NCBI GenBank assembly: GCA_949373075.1
Contig: CASIBX010000014.1
Coordinates: 1-49,152, forward strand
Reading direction: 5' to 3'
Origin: Candidatus Poseidoniaceae archaeon
GTDB taxonomy: Archaea; Thermoplasmatota; Poseidoniia; Poseidoniales; Poseidoniaceae
DNA: 49,152 bases
In this document: one piece after another, positions 1 to 7,740 of the stretch
Position numbering within the stretch: position 1 is the stretch's first letter
Layout: the number at the start of each line of letters is the position of its first letter
Notes under the pieces: generated by a model
Told to the model about the DNA's origin: nothing
Database searches by the model: none
The model's input: the letters and a program-made list of their open reading frames with translations, nothing else
Program-made: the position numbers and the translations under genes

Positions 1-303
1 GAGGAAACAGCAGCACTAGGCTGGATTGAATCAGACTTACTTTCATGGTTCATTTTACTGGCCTTCTTAGCAGGTATAGTCGGACACACAGGACTAAACG
101 CATGTCTACGTTGGCTACCACCACTAACGATATCATTTGCAGTAACCCTAGAGCCAATTATTGGTGCATTCATTGGATGGTTCTTCTTCAGCGAAGGAGT
201 ACCCGGAAAATGGACATGGATTGGTGGCTCAATACTAATTTTGGGAATTCTGTTTGTGATTAAGGGAGGTGCAGAGAATGTCGTGGATACTTCTGACGAA
301 TGA
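1..303 (+). CDS. EamA/DMT-family transporter, C-terminal fragment
   Basis: The reading frame is open from base 1 to a TGA at 301-303, so only the last 100 residues of a membrane protein are present. The stretch contains three hydrophobic segments and the TLEPIIGAFIGWFFF pattern, which resembles the final helices of EamA drug/metabolite transporters. These proteins usually have ten membrane helices in two repeats and export small metabolites or amino acids; the substrate cannot be told from this fragment. Its end overlaps the start of surE by 26 nt, so the two genes are probably co-transcribed. The ORF track missed it because the start lies outside the window and listed a shadow (45..263) instead. 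Confidence 0.8.
   Translation, partial: EETAALGWIESDLLSWFILLAFLAGIVGHTGLNACLRWLPPLTISFAVTLEPIIGAFIGWFFFSEGVPGKWTWIGGSILILGILFVIKGGAENVVDTSDE
265..270 (+). promoter_or_regulatory. Ribosome binding site of surE
   Basis: GGAGGT lies 7 nt before ATG 278, inside the end of the upstream transporter gene. It supports ATG 278 over GTG 269 as the surE start and suggests the gene is translated from a polycistronic message. Confidence 0.7.
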
Positions 304-1204
304 TGATGGAATCGATGCAACCAGTTTGCAGATACTTGTAGACAGGTTACACGAAAGAGGTCACAAATTGATAGTATTTGCACCAAGTGAAAACAACTCT
401 GCAGTGAGTATGAAAATTTCACTAGGAATTCCTCTTACTGTTGTCAATAGAAATGACTCAAGAAAGGATGTACACCAGTATGCGATTGGAGGAACACCTT
501 GCGATTGTATAATCGCAGCATTAGATGGTGGATTGAAGAAGTTAATGCCGGGGGTAATTCCAAAGTTGGTGGTCAGTGGAATCAACCTTGGACCAAATAT
601 GAGTCAAGATGCATATCATAGTGGAACTATGGCTGCAGCAAGAGAGGCGGGCATGTATGGTGTACCTGCAATAGCATCTTCTTGGTCTTCATTTGACCCT
701 GAGGGCATGGATATCTCTGTTGATGCAACAGTTGGCTTAGTAGAGGCAGCGCTTGCAGTACTACCCGAGACTCCTGCAAACCTCAACCGTCCACATATCG
801 ACATTAATGAGCCCCACCTAACCAGTTGGCCCAAGCCTTCCGCACGCTCATGGAAGGATGAGCCAATCACTGCCTTGCGAAATGCATTTGCAGCAGGTGA
901 GATGTTTCTTAATCTGAATGTCCCACGTGGATGGAGCGGTAGTTACAGTTCAACAAGATTGGGAATGAGATGGTATCGTAATGCGATTACATTCTCAGAT
1001 GATACCTCGACTTTCAAACTAGGTGGATCTAGCATTGATGTTGATGAGGTTGAGAGAGGAGATGTAGATGCGGACATGCTTGGTATGTCTAGTGTGTCTT
1101 GCTTGCCTTCATGGCCTCAAACCCATCCTTTAGAAATGGATGTGGATTTGTTAGCATGGTCATTAGAGAACAGTCCTGAAGGACTTCCTATCTGGTTGCA
1201 GTGA
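278..1204 (+). CDS. surE: 5'/3'-nucleotidase SurE
   Basis: This is a metal-dependent nucleoside monophosphate phosphatase of the SurE family, a cytoplasmic enzyme acting on 5' and 3' nucleotides. The N-terminal LLTNDDG holds the paired aspartates that bind the divalent metal, and SGINLGPN followed by YHSGTMAAAREA are the other family signatures. The product is about 308 residues, a little longer than the usual 250-270 because of a divergent C-terminal half. The track starts at a GTG (269), but the ATG at 278 lies 7 nt after a clear GGAGGT and gives the family-typical MSWILLTNDDG start. It overlaps the upstream transporter gene. Confidence 0.95.
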   Translation: MSWILLTNDDGIDATSLQILVDRLHERGHKLIVFAPSENNSAVSMKISLGIPLTVVNRNDSRKDVHQYAIGGTPCDCIIAALDGGLKKLMPGVIPKLVVSGINLGPNMSQDAYHSGTMAAAREAGMYGVPAIASSWSSFDPEGMDISVDATVGLVEAALAVLPETPANLNRPHIDINEPHLTSWPKPSARSWKDEPITALRNAFAAGEMFLNLNVPRGWSGSYSSTRLGMRWYRNAITFSDDTSTFKLGGSSIDVDEVERGDVDADMLGMSSVSCLPSWPQTHPLEMDVDLLAWSLENSPEGLPIWLQ

Positions 1205-1276
1205 TTACCACATAGATTCTCATATACTGAGAATCAAAAGGAAATGCTAATTTACAAACCACTCGCTAAATGTAAC

Positions 1277-2311
1277 ATGCAGAAAACAATCAGAGTGACC
1301 TTCACGGCATTTATTATGCTGATGTTGAGTCTACAAGGTTGTTTGTCGCTATCGGATTCTAGCGATGATGATTCAGGAAATCAAGATTATTATGAGTTCG
1401 AAGACCACGACCCAGATACTTACAACTGCTTCATGCATAATGGATGGGAAAGGTGTCACATTACTCACATTCCTGAATCTGTTACAAGCGATTCACCTGC
1501 GCCACTGATACTAGAACTGCATGGATGGGGTGCTTCGGCCTTTGAGACAAAAAACCATACTGAATTAACTGATTTTGCAGATTCAGTTGGAGCAATTGTG
1601 GTTCATCCTGAAGGGATAATTGTTAGCAACAGTACGATAAATATGGGTGGTAATGAAGAATCTTGGAATGCAGGATACTGTTGTGCGGATGCAGTCGAGT
1701 TTGAGATTGATGATGTCGATTACCTTCGTGAAGTAATCAAACAAACAATTGATGATTTTCCAGTAGATGAAAATCGGATTTATTTGACAGGATGGTCAAA
1801 TGGATGTATGATGGCTCAGAGAATGGCTCTCCAAGCAAGCGACATTATTGCTGCAGTAGCTTGTACCTCTGGATACCTTAGCATACTAGATGCTGAAGGT
1901 TACACTCCTGTTCCTGTTATGGAAATACATGGCTTTGTTGATGAAAACCAACATTACTCCAACAATGTAGGATGGGGTATCTTGGATGAGGAAAGGAGAA
2001 ACCTCGAATCAATGCAAAGCGGGGCTGTAGAGAACCTATATGATTGGGCGGAATTCAATGACTGTCAAGGCGCATTACCTGACCGCAATGAGCCTGGAGC
2101 AATCTATTCGATTCAGGGCTTTACTAACTGCGCTGAAGGCACGGAAGTAGCACTGATTACCGTTCATGGAGGTGGACATAACTTGTATGTCAATGATGTT
2201 TGTACTCCAGATTTGATCTGGAATTGCTTCGGTAATCAGGGGCTATATGATACGAATCAATTAGAATGGGATTTCTTAAGCCGTTTTTCAAAAGAGACTC
2301 AATCCAACTGA
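1277..2311 (+). CDS. Secreted lipoprotein esterase (PHB depolymerase / feruloyl esterase-like)
   Basis: The product is an extracellular alpha/beta hydrolase anchored as a lipoprotein. A basic start is followed by a hydrophobic segment and a lipobox-like LSLQGC, so Cys would be lipid-modified. The catalytic serine sits in LTGWSNGC (GxSxG), an acid residue is likely in HGFVDENQ, and the histidine lies in VHGGGHNLY; ELHGWG supplies the oxyanion region. Several Cys pairs (CCADA, NDVCTPD, WNCFG) suggest disulphides outside the cell. The overall pattern fits the PF10503-like polyhydroxybutyrate depolymerase/feruloyl esterase group, but the substrate is unknown. ATG 1277 was chosen over 1244 because it begins the signal peptide directly. 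It probably scavenges polymeric or esterified organic matter. Confidence 0.82.
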   Translation: MQKTIRVTFTAFIMLMLSLQGCLSLSDSSDDDSGNQDYYEFEDHDPDTYNCFMHNGWERCHITHIPESVTSDSPAPLILELHGWGASAFETKNHTELTDFADSVGAIVVHPEGIIVSNSTINMGGNEESWNAGYCCADAVEFEIDDVDYLREVIKQTIDDFPVDENRIYLTGWSNGCMMAQRMALQASDIIAAVACTSGYLSILDAEGYTPVPVMEIHGFVDENQHYSNNVGWGILDEERRNLESMQSGAVENLYDWAEFNDCQGALPDRNEPGAIYSIQGFTNCAEGTEVALITVHGGGHNLYVNDVCTPDLIWNCFGNQGLYDTNQLEWDFLSRFSKETQSN

Positions 2312-2327
2312 GACTTCCAGACTTGGA

Positions 2328-2939
2328 TCAGAGTTGGAGTTGAATACCTTCATCCAACAAGAAGTGAACAATTGAGATACATGTGTGGCCTTGTAGCCAT
2401 GAACTTCCTAAGCTTCTAGGGATTCCTCGCTCACACTCAAGCGGCTTGTCATCTCCAAGGATGAATCCGATGTCATTAATTGAAAAATCACTTGGCAGCA
2501 CACCTGAATATAGATTCTTAGAATCCGCATCTAATCTGATGATTGGACAATCCCATTCATCCAATGTCATGTCCAAATCTCCTCCTCCATCATAGATTCC
2601 AGGACTGCGTTCTACCCAGTGTCCACGTGGAGGCATTGGTTCTTTAATGACTGCAGCAATCTTGCCACCTACCGCTCTTTCTTCTGCATGAACCCCTTTC
2701 AATTCATTTGAGACAAACTTAATTCTTCTTGCAGGACCTGGCCCTCCAAGCAATATCATTGTGAATTCTACATCTTCTCTTATTCCATGACTTGTGAGTA
2801 TGGACGACATTAGTGCTCTAACTAGAACATCCATTCGCCCCGCTCCTCCGGCCATGTCACTAAGTGGTAACTTACCCTTGGCCATTGCTCTAGTTCCTAC
2901 AATGGCAAAGCGGCGCACAAGATCACCTATTGTTCTCAA
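2328..2939 (-). CDS. trmY: tRNA (pseudouridine54-N1)-methyltransferase TrmY
   Basis: This SPOUT-fold methyltransferase makes N1-methylpseudouridine at position 54 of archaeal tRNA, in place of ribothymidine. At about 203 residues it has the normal length. The sequence carries the family pattern FVSNELKGVHAEERAVGGKI in the middle and, near the C-terminus, IGFILGDDKPL, the loop that forms the SAM-binding trefoil knot, followed by LQGHTCISIVHFLLD. Its start overlaps the 3' end of the upstream coaBC gene by 17 nt, so the two are translated from one leftward message. Substrate and role are taken from the characterised archaeal family. Confidence 0.93.
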   Translation of the reverse strand: MRTIGDLVRRFAIVGTRAMAKGKLPLSDMAGGAGRMDVLVRALMSSILTSHGIREDVEFTMILLGGPGPARRIKFVSNELKGVHAEERAVGGKIAAVIKEPMPPRGHWVERSPGIYDGGGDLDMTLDEWDCPIIRLDADSKNLYSGVLPSDFSINDIGFILGDDKPLECERGIPRSLGSSWLQGHTCISIVHFLLDEGIQLQL

Positions 2940-4104
2940 TGACCGAACGAATTGCGATACACATTTCTTTCTCAGTATCTAGTATGAAGTGAGCACCATG
3001 AGAATCGACGAGCCATCCTCTTGGCTTGTCTTCCTTTCCTAAATCTTCGATTCTGTTTGCAATCGTTGCATTCATTCCTGAAGTTTGAATTTGAGCTACT
3101 GCTCTGTGGACCAAATCTTTCTGTTTGATTCCGCTTTCCAATTTGAAACCAATTCGAGTAGAGCCTTTGCACAAGTCTTTCAATTCCATTATGTGCTTTG
3201 CACCCTCTTGTAACTGAATATCTAATTCACCTTGTAGTGATGCTATTTTGCCTTCAACCGGTTCTGGAATTACATAATCAAGAACTGCAGCTGCATGAAT
3301 CCAGACGTTGATGTCATCCTTTGCTAGTGCTTTCAATTCTGCTAACATGTCGTCAGGGTCTGGGCAATTGATTTCCAAAGGTAACCATGCAGGGCAATCA
3401 ACAGTAGTAACTCCACTAACACAAGTGACATCCATTCCCAAGCGATACAGATAGTCTGCAATCAGGTATCCAGTTTTTCCGCTAGATGTGTTTTGTACAT
3501 AGCGTACATCATCTATTGCGCTTCGTGTAGCGCCAAGTGTTACAACTACTGAAGTAGAGTTTTGATTGACAAAGTGAGACAGCCTAGCAACGATTTCTTC
3601 GTGATTAGGGGTTTTTCTCTTGCCTTCTTCTTCAGCACCCCAGAGTATCTTGACACCAGATTTAGCACACTGCATGACCAAATCTTCGGTTACTGGGTCA
3701 CTGGCAAGGTCATTGTGCATTGAAGGGACCATCATTATTGGAGAGTTACGTCCTCTTGCTGCTGAAAGTGCCATCAATAGCGGGCCATTCATCAGACCGT
3801 GAACAAATGAAGCGATTAGATTACGAGTTGCTGGTGTTACCAGAACTGCATCAAAACCAGATAAGCCAGATAAATCTCCATCCCAGTCAGTGATTACCTC
3901 ACCTTGTGAAGCCCATCTAACCGCTAAAGGAGTAATAATTTCTTGAGCAGAAGGTGTCATGATAACAGTGACCTGCGCCCCGTGTCTGCGCAATTCTCTA
4001 GCAAGGCGAACAGTATCTACTGCCGCAATACCGCCTGTAACTCCGAGGAGAATGTGACGGCCCCTTAGGGAGTCGCCACGAGCCTCAACATCGGTGTCAC
4101 GCAT
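2923..4104 (-). CDS. coaBC: Bifunctional phosphopantothenoylcysteine decarboxylase / phosphopantothenate-cysteine ligase
   Basis: This two-domain enzyme acts in coenzyme A synthesis: phosphopantothenate is joined to cysteine (CoaB) and then decarboxylated (CoaC). The N-terminal flavoprotein domain (roughly residues 15-180) opens with LLGVTGGIAAVDT and has VTPATRNLIASF and PSMHND. The C-terminal ligase domain opens with VTLGATRSAIDDVRYVQN and SSGKTGY. The bacterial decarboxylase Cys motif (ACGxxGxGRM) is not present; the equivalent stretch reads EEEGKRK, similar to other archaeal versions as I remember them. ATG 4104 was chosen over the GTG at 4122. It is followed by the overlapping trmY and lies divergent from the small membrane protein at 4179. 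Confidence 0.92.
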   Translation of the reverse strand: MRDTDVEARGDSLRGRHILLGVTGGIAAVDTVRLARELRRHGAQVTVIMTPSAQEIITPLAVRWASQGEVITDWDGDLSGLSGFDAVLVTPATRNLIASFVHGLMNGPLLMALSAARGRNSPIMMVPSMHNDLASDPVTEDLVMQCAKSGVKILWGAEEEGKRKTPNHEEIVARLSHFVNQNSTSVVVTLGATRSAIDDVRYVQNTSSGKTGYLIADYLYRLGMDVTCVSGVTTVDCPAWLPLEINCPDPDDMLAELKALAKDDINVWIHAAAVLDYVIPEPVEGKIASLQGELDIQLQEGAKHIMELKDLCKGSTRIGFKLESGIKQKDLVHRAVAQIQTSGMNATIANRIEDLGKEDKPRGWLVDSHGAHFILDTEKEMCIAIRSVIENNR

Positions 4105-4178
4105 GTTTGTGCCACAAGCCACTGCTTCAATACGGCTTCGCCGGTTGTTTCAACAACAATTGGCCCTTCGGAGGGGGC

Positions 4179-4754
4179 ATGTCAGACGCTGATGAGATGA
4201 TTCTTGCCGGCTCTAGGCCTGCAAAGTCCAATCCGATGGATGACCTTCATTCCAGAACTAGTACCGTACTTTTGGTTGATTCATTGATATTTGCATATCT
4301 GGCATATGCATTTACTGGGATTGTTGAGTTTGCAATAGTTCCAGGACTCTTCTTCATGGCAGTTTGGTTCGGTTATCGTAAAAAAGCCGCATGGGCATAT
4401 TGGTTCTGCCCAATGGTTATGGGTGGAGTTACACTTATTTTCTCAATAATGCTTTTGTTACAATTAATGGGTCTATTCGGAGGAATCGGAGGATCTATTT
4501 TCCTGATAGTAATTCTAGCATGGGCAATTTATTCATCGGTTAGATTTGTTAGAATACATTTCCATCCGGTTTACAAGATGGGTTACAGTGGATATTCAGT
4601 TTATGATGAGGGAATAAAACTCGAGCCTAACGAAATGTTGGCAGCGTGCCCTACATGTTTGGCAGTACTAGCAGTAAACCCGTTACTACTTTCACATGAG
4701 GACTCATGTCCTCATTGCGATTCGCCACTAGTACTCGGCAGTGAAGAGGAATAA
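4179..4754 (+). CDS. Membrane protein with C-terminal zinc-ribbon-like segment
   Basis: I do not recognise the family. The 191-residue product has a hydrophilic N-terminus, three or four hydrophobic segments (DSLIFAYLAYAFTG, FAIVPGLFFMAVWFGY, MVMGGVTLIFSIMLLL, IFLIVILAWAIYSSV), then a soluble tail with CPTC and CPHC pairs about 20 residues apart, which would form a zinc ribbon. ATG 4179 is chosen because a purine-rich GGAGGGGG lies just upstream and the longer form would overlap the divergent coaBC gene. It ends 8 nt before the convergent actin gene. A small membrane-anchored zinc ribbon of this type could be a regulatory or assembly factor, but no function can be assigned. Confidence 0.75.
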   Translation: MSDADEMILAGSRPAKSNPMDDLHSRTSTVLLVDSLIFAYLAYAFTGIVEFAIVPGLFFMAVWFGYRKKAAWAYWFCPMVMGGVTLIFSIMLLLQLMGLFGGIGGSIFLIVILAWAIYSSVRFVRIHFHPVYKMGYSGYSVYDEGIKLEPNEMLAACPTCLAVLAVNPLLLSHEDSCPHCDSPLVLGSEEE

Positions 4755-4762
4755 TTTCCTAA

Positions 4763-5788
4763 TCAGCGACTTGCTAGAGTCAAGTTCTTCCACATTTCTT
4801 CTGGAACTTCCATGGCTAGTCTTAGACCACCCATTGCTCCTAAGCGGACTGGGTCATCGACCACGTGAACATTGACATCTCCTAGATCGGAAAGACGGCG
4901 CTCGATAAGAGCTCCAAGTCCAGCAATACCTGAGCCTCCACCTGCAAGAACCATGTTCCTGCGGAATTCGTCATGGAATTCTGGGTTAGATTCAGCAACT
5001 AGTGCCTTTACGTTCTCGACGATTGGGTCAACTATTGATTCACAAGCATTCTGGACACAATCTGTGATGTCCAGTGTCATAGCCTTTCCTTCAATGGAGA
5101 AGTCTACCATGATTGGAGCATCTGGTGTGGATGTTGATACGAAGGAATACTTTTCCTTCCAGCGGCGTGCCATGTCTTTGGTGATTTGTGCACCATTGTA
5201 CTTCTTTTGTACTTCAACGATGATTTGGTTGTCGACATAGTCGCCAGCATATCCAGTGTGCATTTGGTCAGCAGGTCCCGGTATTGTACCGTATACACGG
5301 CAAAGGTCAGTAGTTCCTGCACCGATGTCGATAACTAGAGTGTGTTCAATCATGTCTAAGGCATATGCAACAGCGAAAGGCTCTGAGATAATCATAGCAG
5401 CGTTGACTGAACCAGCCGCAGCATCGAAGATGGATGTCTTGTCAACGTGGCTTGCTTCAGCAGGTGCGCCGATTACAGCAACTACTCTATCGTAATCTTC
5501 AGGGTCTGATAATCCGATTAGGTGGGTGATGAAGTGTGCAATAAATTCACGGTCTTCAGGTGTGTCCTTGATTACACCCAATTCAAGAGGCCTGAAAAGA
5601 TTCAGAGCAAGTCTGTTTTTCAGTGCTTCTTCGCCAAATAGGACGTCTCGCTTCAGGAAATTTCGTGCGATTGGATCTTTTGGTGTTCCAATAACAGTCA
5701 GTTCTTCTTGTTCGTGGCTATCGCTGGACACCATCACAGAGCGAAAGGTTCCAAGGTCTATTCCAATGTATAGTACTTCTTCGGCCAT
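4763..5788 (-). CDS. Actin-like ATPase of the MreB/MamK type
   Basis: This 341-residue protein has the actin/Hsp70 ATPase core. GIDLGTFRS near the N-terminus is phosphate loop 1, VAVIGAPAE is the connect-1 region, LVIDIGAGTTDLC is phosphate loop 2, and VLAGGGSGIAGLG is the adenosine motif. Length and motif order fit bacterial MreB and MamK rather than Hsp70 (about 600 residues) or eukaryotic actin (375). It likely polymerises into filaments involved in shape, division or positioning. No amphipathic N-terminal helix or membrane segment is evident. It stands as a single gene with its own upstream region containing an AT-rich inverted repeat. A plasmid-partition ParM-like role is an alternative, but nothing plasmid-like lies nearby. 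Confidence 0.85.
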   Translation of the reverse strand: MAEEVLYIGIDLGTFRSVMVSSDSHEQEELTVIGTPKDPIARNFLKRDVLFGEEALKNRLALNLFRPLELGVIKDTPEDREFIAHFITHLIGLSDPEDYDRVVAVIGAPAEASHVDKTSIFDAAAGSVNAAMIISEPFAVAYALDMIEHTLVIDIGAGTTDLCRVYGTIPGPADQMHTGYAGDYVDNQIIVEVQKKYNGAQITKDMARRWKEKYSFVSTSTPDAPIMVDFSIEGKAMTLDITDCVQNACESIVDPIVENVKALVAESNPEFHDEFRRNMVLAGGGSGIAGLGALIERRLSDLGDVNVHVVDDPVRLGAMGGLRLAMEVPEEMWKNLTLASR

Positions 5789-5858
5789 AATACTCGCCTA
5801 TTTGCTCCATTGGCTGACACCTTATCAATATGCCTCGGTTCACAATTGTGCTTTGGTT

Positions 5859-5878
5859 GAAATATAAATCTATATTTC
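5859..5878. promoter_or_regulatory. AT-rich inverted repeat upstream of the actin-like gene
   Basis: GAAATATA and TATATTTC form perfect 8-bp arms around AATC, about 70-90 nt before the actin start codon. A second perfect palindrome, CACAATTGTG, lies at 5841-5850. The AT-rich repeat could contain the TATA element, the 10-bp palindrome an operator. This is inference from position and symmetry only. Confidence 0.45.
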
Positions 5879-5884
5879 AGCGAA

Positions 5885-6895
5885 CTAACACCACTTTTCA
5901 CAGGAATGGCAGTACCATGCAGAGTAGTCCGCATATAGTTCAGCCATTTCGCCACAAATAGTACATTCTTTGAGTGCATGATCACCAAATATCTGTTGAA
6001 CAATCTGAACGTGCAATTGGTCATCTATGCCTAATTGTTGGCGCATTGCCCAAAGCATCTGGTCCTCCGATGGCGATATGATTCCATCCGCCAAACAGAT
6101 TTGCACGACCACTCGGTAATCTTCCAACATAGTGATGTCTCTTGGGTCCATTGATACACCGCCCTTTTCTGCAACGATATCTGTACCCCCTGGGTCATCA
6201 ACAAAGATAACTAGGGACTCTTCCTTTAATTCGGTTGAGCGTAATTCGAGAAGAATGGTTGCTCCATCTTGATTTGCATAAACCAACTTGGAAAAACGAT
6301 TGATTACATTGGTGATTGAACGGGCAGTATCTTCTGGCCCTCTTCCACGACGCCATCCAGTTTCACTAGCTTCATCATAAGCATAGAATTCAGTTCCAAG
6401 GCCAGGGTACTCTAGGCGTATCTCTTCTCCACCATCAAATCCGTTAGCGACGATGGTGATGCTTCCAATGGTAGTGTCAACTAAATTATCATCATCATCA
6501 AATGAAATCATCAATGGTTTTCTTTCTTCAGCAGCGGCGTTAAAATGTCCAGTCATACCAGTCATCCATTTGTCTTCCAGTCGGTGCAGAGACGCTTCTT
6601 GTGCACCAGATAGGCCCTTTTCAATACCTAATACATTGGACAAATCTCCACTTTGCATTTCCCGCTTGAACTCATCAATTAATTCCGCGTCTCTCCGATA
6701 TGTTTCAGGTGGCCCTTTTCTCGAAGCCACATGCTCAGGGTCTTTCCATTCATACTGGCACTTCGAACATGAAAGGTAACCTGCTAGAGAAGAGGGTTGT
6801 TTTTCTCCTCCACAACGAGGACAATCTCCTTCGTCAGTAGTGCTTAGATTATCAGCGGCTTCTCGTCTTCCTTTGCGGAAACCCCACTCTGCCAT
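5885..6895 (-). CDS. Zinc-ribbon protein with TerB-like helical domain
   Basis: No named gene. The 336-residue product starts with a short basic segment and a zinc ribbon (CPRCGG and CSKCQYEWKD, residues about 24-50) and ends with a second one (CTICGEM and CHSCEKWC). Before the last ribbon, the stretch VQICLADGIISPSEDQMLWAMRQQLGI resembles the TerB/tellurite-resistance helical domain, which binds acidic metal sites and is found in stress and membrane-associated complexes. The middle is a predicted beta-rich region without a recognised motif. It lies just upstream of and in the same direction as the actin-like gene, separated by about 95 nt. No transmembrane segment is visible, so the protein is probably cytoplasmic. 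Confidence 0.7.
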   Translation of the reverse strand: MAEWGFRKGRREAADNLSTTDEGDCPRCGGEKQPSSLAGYLSCSKCQYEWKDPEHVASRKGPPETYRRDAELIDEFKREMQSGDLSNVLGIEKGLSGAQEASLHRLEDKWMTGMTGHFNAAAEERKPLMISFDDDDNLVDTTIGSITIVANGFDGGEEIRLEYPGLGTEFYAYDEASETGWRRGRGPEDTARSITNVINRFSKLVYANQDGATILLELRSTELKEESLVIFVDDPGGTDIVAEKGGVSMDPRDITMLEDYRVVVQICLADGIISPSEDQMLWAMRQQLGIDDQLHVQIVQQIFGDHALKECTICGEMAELYADYSAWYCHSCEKWC

Positions 6896-6939
6896 AGATA
6901 CGGGACAACGATTGTGACTTTTAAGACTCGCTTGATTTA

Positions 6940-7740
6940 TTATGAAAGTAAAGCCTTCAACCCATAACGAATCAATCCGTCTTGAGCATAGATTTTTCGA
7001 ACTGCAAATGTGACACTGTTGCCTATTACCGGCTCTAAATCCTCATCATCAGCGATCAGGAACACACCACACGGCCCCTCATCTAGTCTGACAAATACTG
7101 TGCAGATACCTCCAAGGATTGGTGCTCTTAAACTGAATTCAGATGGTGCCCCCCCTGCAGATAACTTAGTCCATGACTCAATCTTACCAGATTTCTTCAT
7201 TGGTTCTGCAGCAATTGGCCTTTGGTCTCCAATCATTTCACGCGGCGGCCAAATTCTTATTTCACCAAGTGATTGACTATTGAAATTCATCCTTGACGGT
7301 CCGCCGCTTCGATAAGATTGTTCAGAAATAAACGCTCCTTGGCTGACCGCATTCATTTCTTCTTTCCAAGCATCATTCATCTTTGTAAATAATTCTTCAT
7401 CCATCTCAGTTCCAGAAACATCCCAAGAAACCAGTTCATTTTTGCATATTGAAATACTAGCAGAATCTGAATCACAAATAAGATTCCATGTGGCCTCTTT
7501 ATCTAAGGAGTAACCACATGCTTGCATAACAAAAGAATCTATTTGGCTATCGAAATTAATCTGGTTGATTTCAGTTTCTTCCGATAACAGTTCAAGGCCA
7601 CTAATTGCAAGAGTAGTGTAATCACTGTCTGGACCAAAAACATGCTTACCTTGAACCGTATGTCGACTCTTTAAAACCAGTCCACTCGGCTGTAAGCATG
7701 CTAGGTTACCTTGCCAATCGATGCATTGGTTAGAACTCAT
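6940..7740 (-). CDS. Thiolase-linked protein with C-terminal DUF35-like OB domain
   Basis: The last 70 residues (APILGGICTVFVRLDEGPCG ... VTFAVRKIYAQDGLIRYGLKA) match the pattern of the OB-fold half of DUF35 proteins, the small partners that hold archaeal thiolase and HMG-CoA synthase together and channel acetoacetyl-CoA. The gene starts inside the stop region of the thiolase gene (ATGA overlap), which supports a physical or functional pairing. At 266 residues it is twice the usual DUF35 length, and the normal N-terminal zinc ribbon (CxxC pairs) is absent; the N-terminal 190 residues carry no motif I know and may be a second, diverged OB-like part. ATG 7740 was preferred to the track start at 7773 because of the tight overlap. 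Confidence 0.65.
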   Translation of the reverse strand: MSSNQCIDWQGNLACLQPSGLVLKSRHTVQGKHVFGPDSDYTTLAISGLELLSEETEINQINFDSQIDSFVMQACGYSLDKEATWNLICDSDSASISICKNELVSWDVSGTEMDEELFTKMNDAWKEEMNAVSQGAFISEQSYRSGGPSRMNFNSQSLGEIRIWPPREMIGDQRPIAAEPMKKSGKIESWTKLSAGGAPSEFSLRAPILGGICTVFVRLDEGPCGVFLIADDEDLEPVIGNSVTFAVRKIYAQDGLIRYGLKALLS

